Assembly: GCA_029259875.1 (NCBI GenBank)
Contig: JAJDEK010000378.1
Span: 1 to 14,928 of the forward strand
DNA: 14,928 bases
DNA from: Planctomycetaceae bacterium
GTDB lineage: Bacteria > Planctomycetota > Planctomycetia > Planctomycetales > Planctomycetaceae
Reading direction: 5' to 3'
Position 1 is the first letter of the stretch, and each line of letters begins with the position of its first letter. A program made the translations under genes and the position numbers. Below are positions 14,501-14,928 of this stretch, piece by piece. The notes under the pieces were generated by a model that saw only the letters and a list, made by a program, of their open reading frames with translations, searched no databases and was not told the DNA's origin.

Positions 14501-14928
14501 ATGGCTCGTAACTCCCTGTTTTTGCTGCTCGTGATATTTGCCTCTCCACTCTTTGCCGCTGAGGATTTTATAGTCCATCAGTTTGAACGCATGCAATTGG
14601 GGAAAAAATTCTATTCAGAGGGGGCCACTTTCGGTGATATCAATGGTGATGGTCATCAGGATTTGATCTCTGGTCCGTATTGGTATCAAGGGCCCGATTT
14701 CAAAACGAAACACGAATATTACCCGGTAAAAGAATGGAATATCAAAGGGTACTCGGATAATTTTTTCGCTTTTGTGCATGACGTTGACAAAGACAAATGG
14801 CAGGATATTGTGATTATTGGTTTTCCCGGTAAGGAAGCGTTCTGGTATGCCAATCCACAGAACAAACCCGGTCACTGGAAAAAGCATTTAGCGCATCCAG
14901 CCGTTGATAATGAGTCTCCTACTTATGT
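14501..14928 (+). CDS. Secreted FG-GAP/VCBS-repeat protein, 3' end outside window
   Basis: An open frame starts at the ATG at 14501 (AAGGGAAAAG just upstream) and runs off the window after 142 codons. The product begins with a signal peptide (MARNSLFLLLVIFASPLFAA, cleavage probably before Glu21). After it comes the calcium-binding FG-GAP/VCBS loop GDINGDGHQDL (Asp46, Asn48, Asp50, Asp54). A second loop of the same type is VHDVDKDKWQDIV (Asp94, Asp96, Asp98, Asp102). Such repeats build beta-propellers, and planctomycete genomes encode many secreted examples. With no terminator between it and the oxidoreductase gene, the two probably form an operon. The remaining domains and the function cannot be seen. 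Confidence 0.82.
   Translation, partial: MARNSLFLLLVIFASPLFAAEDFIVHQFERMQLGKKFYSEGATFGDINGDGHQDLISGPYWYQGPDFKTKHEYYPVKEWNIKGYSDNFFAFVHDVDKDKWQDIVIIGFPGKEAFWYANPQNKPGHWKKHLAHPAVDNESPTY

Overview
The window looks like chromosomal DNA from a planctomycete, most likely a Gimesia-like member of the Planctomycetales. This is inferred from gene content: a secreted DUF1080 (3-keto-disaccharide hydrolase-like) protein, a XylR-type regulator with a LacI-like sensor fused to an AraC HTH, a Gfo/Idh/MocA oxidoreductase followed by a secreted FG-GAP/VCBS-type protein, a small low-complexity lipoprotein, and moderate GC content. No rRNA, tRNA, CRISPR array, insertion sequence or phage gene was seen. The genus is a guess.

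Layout. (1) 1-2250, plus: end of a phosphate operon, pstB-phoU-phoB-like response regulator; no sensor kinase follows. (2) 2251-3403: iron module. A near-consensus promoter with a Fur-box-like 7-1-7 palindrome drives a Bfd-like [2Fe-2S] ferredoxin. A convergent bacterioferritin gene ends only 7 bp away. The only intrinsic terminator seen for the bacterioferritin transcript lies beyond bfd, so that transcript may run antisense across all of bfd. (3) 3630-4950, minus: DUF1080 protein and a small lipoprotein with a strong terminator. (4) 4951-5791: a long gene-free stretch with an orphan terminator, then a cold-shock protein. (5) 5802-6674 minus, a fumarylacetoacetate-hydrolase-family enzyme, and 6970-8046 plus, purM. 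(6) 8047-8538: gene-free, rich in inverted repeats. (7) 8539-10400, plus: an Aer/CetB-like PAS protein and a soluble chemoreceptor, apparently a split energy-taxis system. (8) 10410-11642, minus: a multi-pass HGSNAT/DUF5009-like membrane protein. (9) 11873-14928: a XylR-type regulator divergent from a Gfo/Idh/MocA oxidoreductase and a truncated secreted FG-GAP protein, probably a carbohydrate-responsive locus.

The observations most worth following are: the bacterioferritin has lost two of six ferroxidase ligands (E127 and H130 both Ser) but keeps haem ligand Met52; the bfd/bfr pair is arranged so that transcripts may overlap under opposite iron signals; the PAS protein plus membrane-free chemoreceptor is a CetA/CetB-like variant; and the Gfo/Idh/MocA protein lacks the usual catalytic lysine (EKP replaced by TVP).
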